Below, piece after piece: positions 39,407 to 47,996 of a stretch of 64,000 nt of DNA; positions within the stretch are counted from its first letter, which is position 1, and every line of letters begins with the position of its first letter. Source of the stretch: Phycisphaerales bacterium UBA854 (lineage in GTDB: Bacteria > Planctomycetota > Phycisphaerae > Phycisphaerales > SM1A02); the NCBI GenBank assembly GCA_002295885.1, contig DBGM01000023.1, positions 1 to 64,000 on the forward strand, given 5' to 3'. Below the pieces are notes generated by a model, which did not search any database, was not told where the DNA came from, and was given only the letters and a program-made list of their open reading frames with translations. Position numbers and translations under genes: made by a program.

Positions 39407-40777
39407 ATGAAACGAGTCCTTGTCGCCCTGCTGCTGCTGGCCTGCCTGCCGGTGGTCGCACATGGGCAGACGGTCACGCTCGCGGCCCCGTCCAATGTGA
39501 CGGCCCAGGACGTGCCGGATGATGTGGGGAACCAGGTCGCCCTGAAGTGGGACTTGTCGCCCGAAGACCGTGCGGATGCCGATGGCGGCCGTTCGGTGAC
39601 CGGCTACGTGATCTACCGTCGCGTCGTGCAGACCGGTGACGGACTCGAGAGCGGGGCGGAGACTCCGTCCGGTTCCGGCGTCATGGCCTTCGCCGACGAC
39701 TTCGACTACGAGGCCAACCAGCCCGTGGGCACCGTGCCGTACTCCGTCGCCTCGTTCCTCGACGAGAACGTCGAGGGTGGTGTGTCGTACATGTACGCGG
39801 TGGCGGCCACCGGGCCCGGCGACACCTTCTCGACGCTCGCGGTCACCGCGATGCCCGTCGTGCCGACGATGGAGTACATCAACCAGGGCAAGATCTGGTT
39901 CCTGATCATCATGCTGCTCATCAGCGTGGTCATCATCTACTTCGTCTTCTACGCCAAGCGGGGCGGCCAGATCAAGGTTCGCCCCATCGCGGGACTCGAA
40001 GCCGTGACCGAAGCCGTCGGTCGATCGACCGAGATGGGCAAGCCGGTGCTCTTCGTCCCAGGCATCCTCGACATCAACGACATCCAGACCGTCGCCGGCA
40101 TCACCGTGCTGTCCAACGTGGCCCGCACCGCGGCCCAGTACGACGCCGAACTGAAGGTGCCCACGGCCCGCTCGCTGGTGATGACCACGGCCCGTGAGAC
40201 GGTCGAGGCCGCTTACCTCGGGGAAGGTCGGCCCGATGCCTACAACGAAGACAACATCTACTACCTGACCGACGAGCAGTTCGGCTACACCGCCGGTGTC
40301 CAGGGGGTGATGGTCCGCGAGAAGCCGGCGGCCTGCTTCTACATGGGCGCCTTCTACGCCGAATCCCTGATTCTCGCCGAGACGGCGAACTCGATCGGGG
40401 CCATTCAGGTCGCAGGAACGGCCATGCCGTCGCAGCTGCCGTTCTTCGTGGCCGCCTGCGACTACACCCTCATCGGCGAGGAGTTCTTCGCGGCGTCCGC
40501 CTACCTGTCCAACGATCCCGAGCAGCTGGGGTCGCTCAAGGGGCAGGACGTCGGGAAGGTCATCGCGGCCTTGCTGCTCGTCCTCGGTTGTCTGTTCGCG
40601 ACGCTCTCGGGGATCTTCAGGGACAGCTCGACGCTGCAGAACGTCAACGGCTACATCACCAACAATGTGCTGGGCGAGGACGGCCTCGTGCCCGAGTGGA
40701 TGCTCGCGGCCGAACTTGACCAGACCCAGGAAGCTGAGCAGTCCGCTCAGCCCGCCGGCGACGGGGGAGGAAACTGA
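39407..40777 (+). CDS. Membrane protein with fibronectin III-like domain, DUF6754-like
   Basis: A 456-residue protein: signal peptide (MKRVLVALLLLACLPVVAHG), a fibronectin type III-like exported domain (~25-140, APSNVTAQDV, YVIYRRVV, VSYMYAVAATG), a membrane helix (IWFLIIMLLISVVIIYFVFY) and a cytoplasmic domain of ~220 residues (KPVLFVPGILDINDIQTVAGITVLSNVARTAA; VMVREKPAACFYMGAF; EEFFAASAYLS), ending in another membrane helix. This fits what I recall as DUF6754, a family of unknown function. ATG 39407 has GAGGAG 8 nt upstream. It starts 5 nt after the previous stop and overlaps the next start by 1 nt. Confidence 0.75.
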   Translation: MKRVLVALLLLACLPVVAHGQTVTLAAPSNVTAQDVPDDVGNQVALKWDLSPEDRADADGGRSVTGYVIYRRVVQTGDGLESGAETPSGSGVMAFADDFDYEANQPVGTVPYSVASFLDENVEGGVSYMYAVAATGPGDTFSTLAVTAMPVVPTMEYINQGKIWFLIIMLLISVVIIYFVFYAKRGGQIKVRPIAGLEAVTEAVGRSTEMGKPVLFVPGILDINDIQTVAGITVLSNVARTAAQYDAELKVPTARSLVMTTARETVEAAYLGEGRPDAYNEDNIYYLTDEQFGYTAGVQGVMVREKPAACFYMGAFYAESLILAETANSIGAIQVAGTAMPSQLPFFVAACDYTLIGEEFFAASAYLSNDPEQLGSLKGQDVGKVIAALLLVLGCLFATLSGIFRDSSTLQNVNGYITNNVLGEDGLVPEWMLAAELDQTQEAEQSAQPAGDGGGN

Positions 40778-41670
40778 TGCTTGCCAAACGGACGATACCT
40801 CTGGTCATCGCGGCGCTGATCGGCTTCCTGCTGATCGCGACCTACTTCATTCCGAAGACGGAACAGTGGGGCGCCAGTGCGATGGAGATGTTCATCATCC
40901 TCGCCGCCGCGGCGATGGTGCTGGGGGCGGGCAACCTCATCATGCTCAACCTGGCGAAGATCTCCAACCGTCGGCCCGGCTGGGCCTACGGGGCCATCAC
41001 GCTGCTCGCGTTCTTCATCACGCTGCTGATCGGCGTCTTCAAGGTCGGCGCCCTGCCGACCGCGACCTCGCCCGACAACCCCTGGACCGCTCCGCTGGTC
41101 TCGCAGGAGGGGGTTCCCTTCTGGTGGATCTACTCCTACGTCTACAAGCCGCTGACGGCGACGATGTTCGCGATGCTCGCGTTCTACATCGCCTCCGCCG
41201 CGTTCCGGGCCTTCCGGGCCAAGAACATCGAGGCATCGCTGCTGCTGGGCACGGCATTCATCGTGCTGCTCGGTCAGATCTACGCCGGCGAATGGCTCAC
41301 CGGATTCCTGCCCGACCTGACGTCCTACGTCGCCTCGTTCCCCGAGGCGAGTCAGTCGTTCGTGCAGGCCATCGGCATCCAGGTGCAGAACGGCACCCCG
41401 GTCGCCGCCATGGCCTGGGAGGGGACGACCTTCGCCCAGATGACCGCGGAGCAGCAGGCGATGGCCACCGAGGTGAACAACCATCTGACCGGATGGTGGT
41501 ACCAGCTCGTCAACGGTCTGCGGCTGGAGAACCTGACGCAGACCATTCTCGACGTGCCCCAGAAGGCGGGCAATCGAGCCATCATGATCGGCATCGCCCT
41601 GGGCATCGTGTCCACGTCGCTGAAGGTGCTCCTGGGCATCGATCGTTCCTACCTCGGATCGGAGGACTGA
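40777..41670 (+). CDS. Six-helix membrane protein of the GlmL-type cluster
   Basis: A 297-residue integral membrane protein with about six helices: IPLVIAALIGFLLIATYFI, MFIILAAAAMVLGAGNLIML, ITLLAFFITLLIGVF, TMFAMLAFYIASAAFRAF, LLLGTAFIVLLGQIY and a last one at ~270-288. Between helices 5 and 6 lies an ~80-residue exported or cytoplasmic loop rich in Thr/Gln/Ala. No transporter signature is recognised. TGATG overlap with the preceding gene, and 3 nt to the next, show tight co-translation. Confidence 0.75.
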   Translation: MLAKRTIPLVIAALIGFLLIATYFIPKTEQWGASAMEMFIILAAAAMVLGAGNLIMLNLAKISNRRPGWAYGAITLLAFFITLLIGVFKVGALPTATSPDNPWTAPLVSQEGVPFWWIYSYVYKPLTATMFAMLAFYIASAAFRAFRAKNIEASLLLGTAFIVLLGQIYAGEWLTGFLPDLTSYVASFPEASQSFVQAIGIQVQNGTPVAAMAWEGTTFAQMTAEQQAMATEVNNHLTGWWYQLVNGLRLENLTQTILDVPQKAGNRAIMIGIALGIVSTSLKVLLGIDRSYLGSED

Positions 41671-41673
41671 CCC

Positions 41674-42540
41674 ATGTTGAACTTCCTCCGTACCCTTGAC
41701 CGACGATGGATCTTCCTGCTGATGGGGCTTGCGGTCGCCGTGCCGCTGCTGCTTCGGTTCCTGCCGCCCAACAGCGCCACGCTGATGGACCGCAGCGTCT
41801 TCGACGCCATCGAGGATCTCCCCGACGGTTCACGCATCCTCGTCTCCTTCGACTTCGACCCGGGGTCGCAGGGCGAACTGCTGCCCATGGCCATGTCCTT
41901 CGCCCGCCACTGCGGGTTCAAGCGTCACAAGGTCTACTTCATGTGCCTCTGGCCCCTGGGCGAACCCTTCATCGAGGACGCCATGAAGATCCTCGAGACC
42001 GAGTTCGAGGGGCTTGAATACGGCACCGACTTCATGTCGTTCGGCTACAAGCCCGGCGGCGAGGCGGTCATCAAGAACATCATCGTCGACTGGAAGCAGC
42101 TGTTCATCACCGACTCCCGCAAGCAGTCGCTGGACAACATCCCCATGACCGCGAACATCAAGTCCGCGAAGTCGATGGACCTGATCGTCAACGTCTGTGC
42201 CGGCGATCCGGGTGCGAAGCAGTGGGTGCAGTACGCGGCCACCCCCGCGGGACTGCCCATGGTCGCCGGTTGCACCGGCGTCCAGGCCCCGCTGCTGTAT
42301 CCGTACATTCCCGATCCGATGGCCGGCCTGCTGGCGGCCATCAAGGGGGCGGCGGGGTACGAGCAGATCATGCTCGAGGAGTACCCGTCGCTCGAGGAAC
42401 TCAAGAGTGCCCGCTTCTCTTCGACGGCGGCCTTCCAGCGGATGGGGCCGCAGTTCGTGGCCCACCTGCTGATGCTGGCGTTGATCCTGCTGGGCAACTT
42501 CATCTTCCTGCTCGATCGCAGGCGAGGGGGGACCCGATGA
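41674..42540 (+). CDS. Double-anchored membrane protein of the GlmL-type cluster
   Basis: A 288-residue protein with one helix near each end (WIFLLMGLAVAVPLLLRFL; AHLLMLALILLGNFIFLL) and a ~220-residue soluble domain between. The domain has alternating strands and helices (SRILVSFDFDPGSQGELLPMAMSFARHCGFKRHKVYFMCLW; MDLIVNVCAGDPGAKQWVQYAATPAGLPMVAG), suggesting a Rossmann-like or periplasmic-binding-like fold. No family recognised. It overlaps the last gene of the cluster by ATGA. Confidence 0.75.
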   Translation: MLNFLRTLDRRWIFLLMGLAVAVPLLLRFLPPNSATLMDRSVFDAIEDLPDGSRILVSFDFDPGSQGELLPMAMSFARHCGFKRHKVYFMCLWPLGEPFIEDAMKILETEFEGLEYGTDFMSFGYKPGGEAVIKNIIVDWKQLFITDSRKQSLDNIPMTANIKSAKSMDLIVNVCAGDPGAKQWVQYAATPAGLPMVAGCTGVQAPLLYPYIPDPMAGLLAAIKGAAGYEQIMLEEYPSLEELKSARFSSTAAFQRMGPQFVAHLLMLALILLGNFIFLLDRRRGGTR

Positions 42541-43796
42541 CCGATCACACCACTACTCCGGTACCCGACGCCAGTTCCAGCAAGGTGGGCTGGATCGTCG
42601 TCGTGGTCCTGATCATCGTGGGCATGTTCGCCGCCGGCTTCCTGCTTGACGCCGGAAAGGTGTATGTCGTCTCCCAGGAGCAGAGCTGGACCGAATACGA
42701 GTCCAGTCTGTCCGACGTCGACTTCTGGCTTCCGGCCGGCAGTCGGGGAGAACGCGAGCTGGCTCACTACGGTGCGTCGGCCTCCGAGACCCGGATGCTG
42801 TCCTCCAAGGCCGATGTCTCCGCATTGGAGAAGGAAGCGGGGGCCGCCTTCTCGGAGGAGATCCGTGGCAGCGTCTCGGCGTCCATCGATCGTGGGGCCT
42901 CCGTCGAGATGGTCCGCATGACCGGTTCCGTCACCTTCACCGGTTGGCTGCCCACCGGGCAGGAACCCGCCGGTGCGGTGGCTCCCAGCCTCATGGGACG
43001 TCCAATGAGCGACTTCACATGGCAGGCCACGGGAACCGTGTCCACCTGGGACGTCACGTCGAGCCTGCCCTACAACCTGCCCGCCGACCAGCGGCCCGAG
43101 GGAGCGACGCTCTCCACGAGTCGGACCGTCGGAATCTGGCTGTCGGCCATCCTCACCCTGGCGATCATGTCGTTCCTCTTCGGAGACAACGTGTTCTACA
43201 AGACGGCCGAGGCCATTCTGGTCGGATCGTCCGCCGGCTACGCGATGGCGTACGCCTTCTACACCGGCATCGTCGATCAGCTGATGGTGAACCTCTTCCC
43301 GGATCTGGTCCGAGACTGGACGTCGCCGGGCCTGCCGTGGTCCTTCACCTGGGACTGGGTCTATCTCATTCCCGCGGTGCTCGGCGTGATGCTCGTGTGT
43401 CGACTGCTCCCCAAGGGTGGCTGGATCGCGCGGTGGCCGCTGGCGTTCATCATCGGGGCGACGGCCGGCTTCCGTCTGACATCGCACCTCGAATCGGACT
43501 TCCTGCTGCAGATCAAGCAGACGATCACCACGCTGTGGGTCGAGAACGCCACGGGAGACTTCCTGTTCTGGCCCTCGATGGGCGCTGTGGTCATTCTGCT
43601 CGGCGTGCTGCTGTGCCTCGTGTACTTCTTCTTCTCGATGGAGCACAAGGGTGTCGTCGGCAAGGCGGCCCGGGGCGGCATCTTCGTCCTCATGATCACC
43701 TTCGGCGCTGCGTTCGGTCTGACCGTGATGGGACGCATCACGCTGCTCACCGAACGGTTCGACTTCCTCTTCAAGGACTGGCTTCACCTGATGTGA
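42537..43796 (+). CDS. Polytopic membrane protein ending the GlmL-type cluster
   Basis: A 419-residue protein with an N-terminal helix (WIVVVVLIIVGMFAAGFLL), a ~170-residue soluble segment (WTEYESSLSDVDFWLP, SKADVSALEKEAGAAFSEEI) and then about six helices (IWLSAILTLAIMSFLFGDNVFY, AILVGSSAGYAMAYAFYTGI, WVYLIPAVLGVMLVCRLL, PLAFIIGATAGFRL, MGAVVILLGVLLCLVYFFFS, IFVLMITFGAAFGLTVMG). The block FGDNVFYKTAEAILVGSSAGYAMAY looks like a conserved core. No known family is recognised. It overlaps the preceding gene by ATGA and is followed by a hairpin and the rpmF promoter. Confidence 0.75.
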   Translation: MTDHTTTPVPDASSSKVGWIVVVVLIIVGMFAAGFLLDAGKVYVVSQEQSWTEYESSLSDVDFWLPAGSRGERELAHYGASASETRMLSSKADVSALEKEAGAAFSEEIRGSVSASIDRGASVEMVRMTGSVTFTGWLPTGQEPAGAVAPSLMGRPMSDFTWQATGTVSTWDVTSSLPYNLPADQRPEGATLSTSRTVGIWLSAILTLAIMSFLFGDNVFYKTAEAILVGSSAGYAMAYAFYTGIVDQLMVNLFPDLVRDWTSPGLPWSFTWDWVYLIPAVLGVMLVCRLLPKGGWIARWPLAFIIGATAGFRLTSHLESDFLLQIKQTITTLWVENATGDFLFWPSMGAVVILLGVLLCLVYFFFSMEHKGVVGKAARGGIFVLMITFGAAFGLTVMGRITLLTERFDFLFKDWLHLM

Positions 43797-43812
43797 CGAT
43801 CTCCGATCGGCT

Positions 43813-43828
43813 CTGGCGGCAGCGCCAG
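43813..43828 (+). terminator. Possible terminator hairpin after the GlmL-type cluster
   Basis: A 6-bp perfect GC-rich stem CTGGCG/CGCCAG with loop GCAG lies 17 bases after the last stop. The following sequence (GGCGGTTTGG) has only a short T-run, so termination is uncertain. Confidence 0.35.
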
Positions 43829-43851
43829 GGCGGTTTGGCCCCATGGATGCA

Positions 43852-43880
43852 TTGACAGGGCGATGACGACCACGTAGATT
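43852..43880 (+). promoter_or_regulatory. Predicted sigma-70 promoter of the rpmF-fab operon
   Basis: A perfect -35 box TTGACA (43852-43857) is followed after 17 bp by TAGATT (43875-43880). The rpmF start codon lies 60 bp downstream. Confidence 0.7.
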
Positions 43881-43939
43881 GTTGTGTCCTCCTGAGCCCC
43901 CGGGTAGGGGGTTTGGAGCCCAAACGTAGGAATCGATCA

Positions 43940-44125
43940 ATGGCTGTACCAGCATTCAGGACATCACCGAGCCGCAAGCGTAAGCGTCGTTCACACCACG
44001 CCCTGCAACGGTCGCTCATGTCGATCTGTCCGGCCTGCGGGAGCAAGAAGCATCCCCATCGCGCCTGTCGCGAATGCGGGTACGTGCGGCCGGGACTTTC
44101 GATCCGCGCATCTGGAATCGAGTAA
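43940..44125 (+). CDS. rpmF: 50S ribosomal protein L32
   Basis: A 61-residue large-subunit protein starting MAVPAFRTSPSRKRKRRSHH. It keeps the four-cysteine zinc ribbon (CPACG and CRECG). It heads the fatty-acid operon three nt before plsX, the same order as in E. coli and many other bacteria. TAGGA lies upstream of the ATG. Confidence 0.96.
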   Translation: MAVPAFRTSPSRKRKRRSHHALQRSLMSICPACGSKKHPHRACRECGYVRPGLSIRASGIE

Positions 44126-44128
44126 TCC

Positions 44129-45145
44129 ATGCGAATCGGTCTGGACGTCATGGGTGGCGACCTGGCACCTGATCCCATCCTGCAGGGCGGGTTCGATGCC
44201 CTGCCGCTGCTCGATGAGGGTGATCGTCTCGTGCTCTTCGGAGACGAGGATGGCATGCGTTCGGCCGCCCAGTCGGCCGGCGTGGATGACATCCGCATCG
44301 AATATGTGCACACGACCGAGACGGTCGGAATGGACGAGTCGCCGGTCGAAGCCGTGCGAACCAAGCAGGACAGTTCCATGGTCCGGCTCTGCCGGATGGC
44401 CTCCAGGAAGGCCGGCGACCAGCGTCTCGACGCGGTGATCTCGGCCGGCAACACCGGGGCCTTCGTCGCGGCGGCCCAGATGCACATGCGTCGTCTGCCC
44501 AACGTCGCACGCCCCGGCATCGCGGCCGTCATGCCGACCTTCGGCGGCCCCGTGGTGTTCATGGACGTCGGCGCGAACATCGATCCGAAGCCGTCCCACC
44601 TTCACCAGTACGGCGTGATGGGGTCCATCTACGCCCGCGACCTGCTGGGCATCGAGTCGCCGAGGGTGGCGTTGATGAACGTCGGTGGAGAGGAGGCCAA
44701 GGGCACCGAACAGCTCAAGGCCGCCCGCGACATGCTGCGCGAGACCGACGGGATCAACTTCATCGGCTACGTCGAGGGGCGAGCGGTCTTCGACGGAGCG
44801 GCCGACGTGGTCATCACCGATGGAGTGACCGGCAACGTCGTCATCAAGCTCAGCGAGGGGCTGTCCAGCGGGATCTTCCGGATGATCCGGCGCGAGATCG
44901 ACGGAGTCGATCCGTCCATGGCCGGTCAGTTCGAGCCGATCGTGCACAAGCTCTACTCCGCGTATGACTACCACGAGTACGGAGGCGCTCCGCTGCTGGG
45001 CGTGAACGGTCTCTGCATGATCTGCCACGGTTCGAGCAAGGCCCGCACCATCACCAACGCGATCCGGCGTTCGCACATGTATCTCGCCGCGGGGGTGAAC
45101 GAATCGATCACCGATCTCGTCGGCAGCGTCGAGGTTGAAGCCTGA
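44129..45145 (+). CDS. plsX: Phosphate acyltransferase
   Basis: A 338-residue enzyme that makes acyl-phosphate from acyl-ACP for phospholipid synthesis. Blocks: IGLDVMGGDLAPDPILQG, AVISAGNTGAFVAAA, VFMDVGANIDPKPSHLHQYGVMGSIYA, NVGGEEAKGTEQLK, VEGRAVFDGAADVVITDGVTGNVVIKLSEG and PLLGVNGLCMICHGSS. Length is typical. The stop overlaps the fabH start by one nucleotide. Confidence 0.97.
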   Translation: MRIGLDVMGGDLAPDPILQGGFDALPLLDEGDRLVLFGDEDGMRSAAQSAGVDDIRIEYVHTTETVGMDESPVEAVRTKQDSSMVRLCRMASRKAGDQRLDAVISAGNTGAFVAAAQMHMRRLPNVARPGIAAVMPTFGGPVVFMDVGANIDPKPSHLHQYGVMGSIYARDLLGIESPRVALMNVGGEEAKGTEQLKAARDMLRETDGINFIGYVEGRAVFDGAADVVITDGVTGNVVIKLSEGLSSGIFRMIRREIDGVDPSMAGQFEPIVHKLYSAYDYHEYGGAPLLGVNGLCMICHGSSKARTITNAIRRSHMYLAAGVNESITDLVGSVEVEA

Positions 45146-46152
45146 TGTCCGGCCAAGCCCCCTTCGGGGTCCGCATCGCCGGCACCGGGTCCGCCGTCCC
45201 CTCGAAGGTCCTGGCCAACACCGACCTCGAGCAGATGATCGACACCTCCAGTGAATGGATCGTCAAGCGCACCGGAATCCACCAGCGCCACATCCTCGAT
45301 CAGGAAAAGGGAGAGACGACGCTCGACATCGAGCGTCGGGCCATCACCGCCGCCCTCGATGCCGCCGGCATGACGGGGTCCGATCTCGACCTGCTGATCG
45401 TGGCTTCCCTGACCTCGGAGATGCGATGCCCGTCGAATGCCTGTCGCCTGATCGAGGCGATCGGCGCCCAGCCGGCGGGAGCCTTCGACCTCAATGCGGC
45501 CTGTTGCGGCTTCGTCTATTCCCTCAACATCGCCGATTCGCTCATCCGATCCGGCCGGCACCGTGCCATCGGGATCGTCGGATGCGACACCCTCAGCCGC
45601 TACATCGACTACACCGAACGCACGGTCTCGATCCTCTTCGGAGACGCCGCCGGAGCCGCAGTCGTGGTCCGGGACGACGAACATCCCGAGCGTGGCTGCA
45701 TCTACCAGAAGATCGAGGCGGACGGCAGGGGATGGGAAAGCCTCTACATGCCCCGTCGTGAGGAGGACGTACCACCCGGAGCGCCTGAATCGGACGTCCG
45801 CATGGGTTACCTCCGCATGAACGGCCGCGAGGTCTACAAGTTTGCGGTCTCGAAGTTCCAGTACGTCATCGAGGATGCACTCGAGCAGACCGGCCTGAAG
45901 GTGGACGACATCGCCCAGTTCGTCTGCCATCAGTCGAACATCAGGATCATCGAGTCGGCCAAGGAGAAGATCGGTCTTCCCGACGACAAGGTCTACATCA
46001 ACATCGACAAGTACGGGAACTCGTCGGCCGGGTCGGTGGCCCTCTGTCTCGACGAGCTGATGCAGCAGGGGCGGATCAATCCCGGCGACAAGGTCGTCTT
46101 CGTGGCCTTCGGTGCCGGGATGACCTGGTCGAGCAGCGTCTGGCAGGTCTGA
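45145..46152 (+). CDS. fabH: Beta-ketoacyl-ACP synthase III
   Basis: A 335-residue thiolase-fold enzyme that starts fatty-acid synthesis by condensing acetyl-CoA with malonyl-ACP. The catalytic triad is visible: Cys120 in NAACCGF, His262 in CHQSNIRI and Asn292 in KYGNSSAGS. GTGSAVPSKVLAN near the N-terminus and FGAGMTWSSSVW at the C-terminus are standard. A ~15-residue insertion (MPRREEDVPPGAPESD) sits before the MGYLRMNG block. ATG overlaps the plsX stop. Confidence 0.97.
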   Translation: MSGQAPFGVRIAGTGSAVPSKVLANTDLEQMIDTSSEWIVKRTGIHQRHILDQEKGETTLDIERRAITAALDAAGMTGSDLDLLIVASLTSEMRCPSNACRLIEAIGAQPAGAFDLNAACCGFVYSLNIADSLIRSGRHRAIGIVGCDTLSRYIDYTERTVSILFGDAAGAAVVVRDDEHPERGCIYQKIEADGRGWESLYMPRREEDVPPGAPESDVRMGYLRMNGREVYKFAVSKFQYVIEDALEQTGLKVDDIAQFVCHQSNIRIIESAKEKIGLPDDKVYINIDKYGNSSAGSVALCLDELMQQGRINPGDKVVFVAFGAGMTWSSSVWQV

Positions 46153-46177
46153 TTCCACGCCTGCTATCATGCTTCCC

Positions 46178-47131
46178 ATGAACACTTCACACGCAGTCAT
46201 CTGTCCCGGACAGGGCGCTCAGGCCGTCGGCATGGGGCGGGCCTGGGCCGAAGCCTGCACTTCGTCGCGTGCGATCTTCGATCGAGCCGACGAGGTGCTC
46301 AGTGATTCCCTGGGAACCGCTCTGAGCACGCTGTGCTTCGAGGGGCCAGCGGAACGTCTCAACAAGACCGACGCCAGCCAACCGGCGATCTACACCTGTT
46401 CGGTGGCATGCCACGCCGGGCTCGTCGAGCAGGGATTTCGCCTCGAGGCGGGCTCCTACGCCGGATTGTCGCTGGGCGAGTACACCGCATTGCATCTGGC
46501 GGGCGTCTTCGGATTCGAGGACGGTCTCCGACTGGTGGCGGAGCGTGGGCGATTGATGCAGGAGGCCGCCGAGGCGTCCCGCGGATCGATGGTGGCCCTG
46601 ATGGGGGCGGACGAGTCCGAGGCGGAATCCTTCTGTCGGGGGGTCGTCGAAGCCGTTGGCGGGGGACACGTGCTCGTGCCGGCCAACTTCAACGCTCCGG
46701 GGCAGATCGTGCTGTCCGGGGATGCGGAGGCCTGTGCCGCTGCGCTCGAACGGGCCGGAGAGGCCGGTTTCAAGGCCAAGGAATTGGTGGTGGCCGGGGC
46801 GTTCCATTCCTCGCTCATGCAGCCCGCGGCCGATGCGATGGCCGATCGCCTGGCCGAGGTCGATTTCAAGCCTTCCGCGGCCACGGTCTGGAGCAATGTG
46901 ACCGCCCGCCCGCACGATTCGGCCGACCCGGAACAAATCAAGTCGCTGCTCGTCCAACAGATAACCCAGCCGGTACGATGGGCCCAGTCCTGTGCCGCCA
47001 TGATCGAGGAAGGCGTGCAGGCGTTCGATGAACTGGCTCCCGGCAAGGTCCTGAAGGGCCTCATGCGACGAGTCGACCGAGGGGTCAAGGTGGAGACACA
47101 CGATGAACCGAATACGGTCACGATGGATTGA
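46178..47131 (+). CDS. fabD: Malonyl CoA-ACP transacylase
   Basis: A 317-residue enzyme loading malonate onto ACP. CPGQGAQAVGMG is the N-terminal motif; the nucleophile is Ser98 in GLSLGEYTAL and His210 in AFHSSLM completes the dyad. NFNAPGQIVLSG is the usual acyl-pocket block. An in-frame ATG at 46169 would add three residues; neither has a clear ribosome site. Its last 29 bp overlap the start of a lipoprotein gene. Confidence 0.95.
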   Translation: MNTSHAVICPGQGAQAVGMGRAWAEACTSSRAIFDRADEVLSDSLGTALSTLCFEGPAERLNKTDASQPAIYTCSVACHAGLVEQGFRLEAGSYAGLSLGEYTALHLAGVFGFEDGLRLVAERGRLMQEAAEASRGSMVALMGADESEAESFCRGVVEAVGGGHVLVPANFNAPGQIVLSGDAEACAAALERAGEAGFKAKELVVAGAFHSSLMQPAADAMADRLAEVDFKPSAATVWSNVTARPHDSADPEQIKSLLVQQITQPVRWAQSCAAMIEEGVQAFDELAPGKVLKGLMRRVDRGVKVETHDEPNTVTMD

Positions 47132-47921
47132 GACGACCCGGCCGGCCGCCGGGCTGCTGCTCGTCACGCTGTTCGCCCTGCTCCCGATGGGGATGGCCGG
47201 GTGCGGTGGAGAGGAAGAGGAGAAGCAGGAGGTCGCCGTGGCTCCGCCTCCGCCGCCTCCCCCCCCGCGTCCGCGGTGCGCCCTGGGCGATCTCCGCGAT
47301 GAACTGCAGGTCAGCGAGAAGGTGCAGCTCAGCGAAGCCGAGGCACCGCCCAACTGCGACGATCGCCGCAATCTGCTGGTCTTCTTCGATGCCTTCGTCA
47401 ACGGCCAGGCCGACACCCTGCGGGAGATGATGGGCAGTCAGGACAGCATGCAGCTGGAGGCCATGATCAACGCCGGGCAGCTCGCTCCCGTGGTGGCCCG
47501 GATCCGCGAGGTCACCCTCGAGACCGGGGTCAGCCCGGAGGGTCGTCCCTGCGTCCTGGCGATGTACCTGCTCGACGACGGCTACCAGGCCCAGATGTGG
47601 TACTTCAAGGATGCAATGGGCGGGTCCTCCTTCACCAGTGCGCCCCAGCTTCCGAACGTCGTCGACCGCCTCAGCGGCAATGACCTGGTCGAGTCGTGGT
47701 TCGCCATCCTGCAGGAAGAGCGAGATCGGGGCAGTGAATACGACGACATGCTCGACGATCTCGGACAGCCCGAACAGAGCACCAGCAGTTCCTCCGGCAA
47801 CGCGGCGCCGTCCGCACCCCGGGCACCGTCCCGTCCGGGCGGCCCGTCTCCGCTGGGCCCTTCCGGTCCCCGAACCCCCGGTGGTCCCCGAACCCCGGGA
47901 GGCCCTCCCGGTGGCGGTTGA
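47103..47921 (+). CDS. Putative lipoprotein inside the fatty-acid operon
   Basis: A 272-residue exported protein of unknown family. The signal peptide ends in a lipobox-like GMAGC (Cys34), followed by a glutamate run and a polyproline stretch. The middle (~60-225) is a globular alpha/beta domain (NLLVFFDAFVNGQADTLREMMG, VLAMYLLDDGYQAQMWYFKDAM). The C-terminal ~50 residues are Ser/Pro/Gly-rich. It begins inside fabD and ends 75 nt before fabG, so it is transcribed with the fab genes. A surface or periplasmic role is inferred; no link to lipid synthesis can be read from sequence. Confidence 0.8.
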   Translation: MNRIRSRWIETTRPAAGLLLVTLFALLPMGMAGCGGEEEEKQEVAVAPPPPPPPPRPRCALGDLRDELQVSEKVQLSEAEAPPNCDDRRNLLVFFDAFVNGQADTLREMMGSQDSMQLEAMINAGQLAPVVARIREVTLETGVSPEGRPCVLAMYLLDDGYQAQMWYFKDAMGGSSFTSAPQLPNVVDRLSGNDLVESWFAILQEERDRGSEYDDMLDDLGQPEQSTSSSSGNAAPSAPRAPSRPGGPSPLGPSGPRTPGGPRTPGGPPGGG

Positions 47922-47996
47922 TGCCCGGCGGTGGACTTTGCGTCCCGCGTATGCCGATGATCCGCTTTTCTCCTTCTCCCGTATCGGAGCCTGGTA

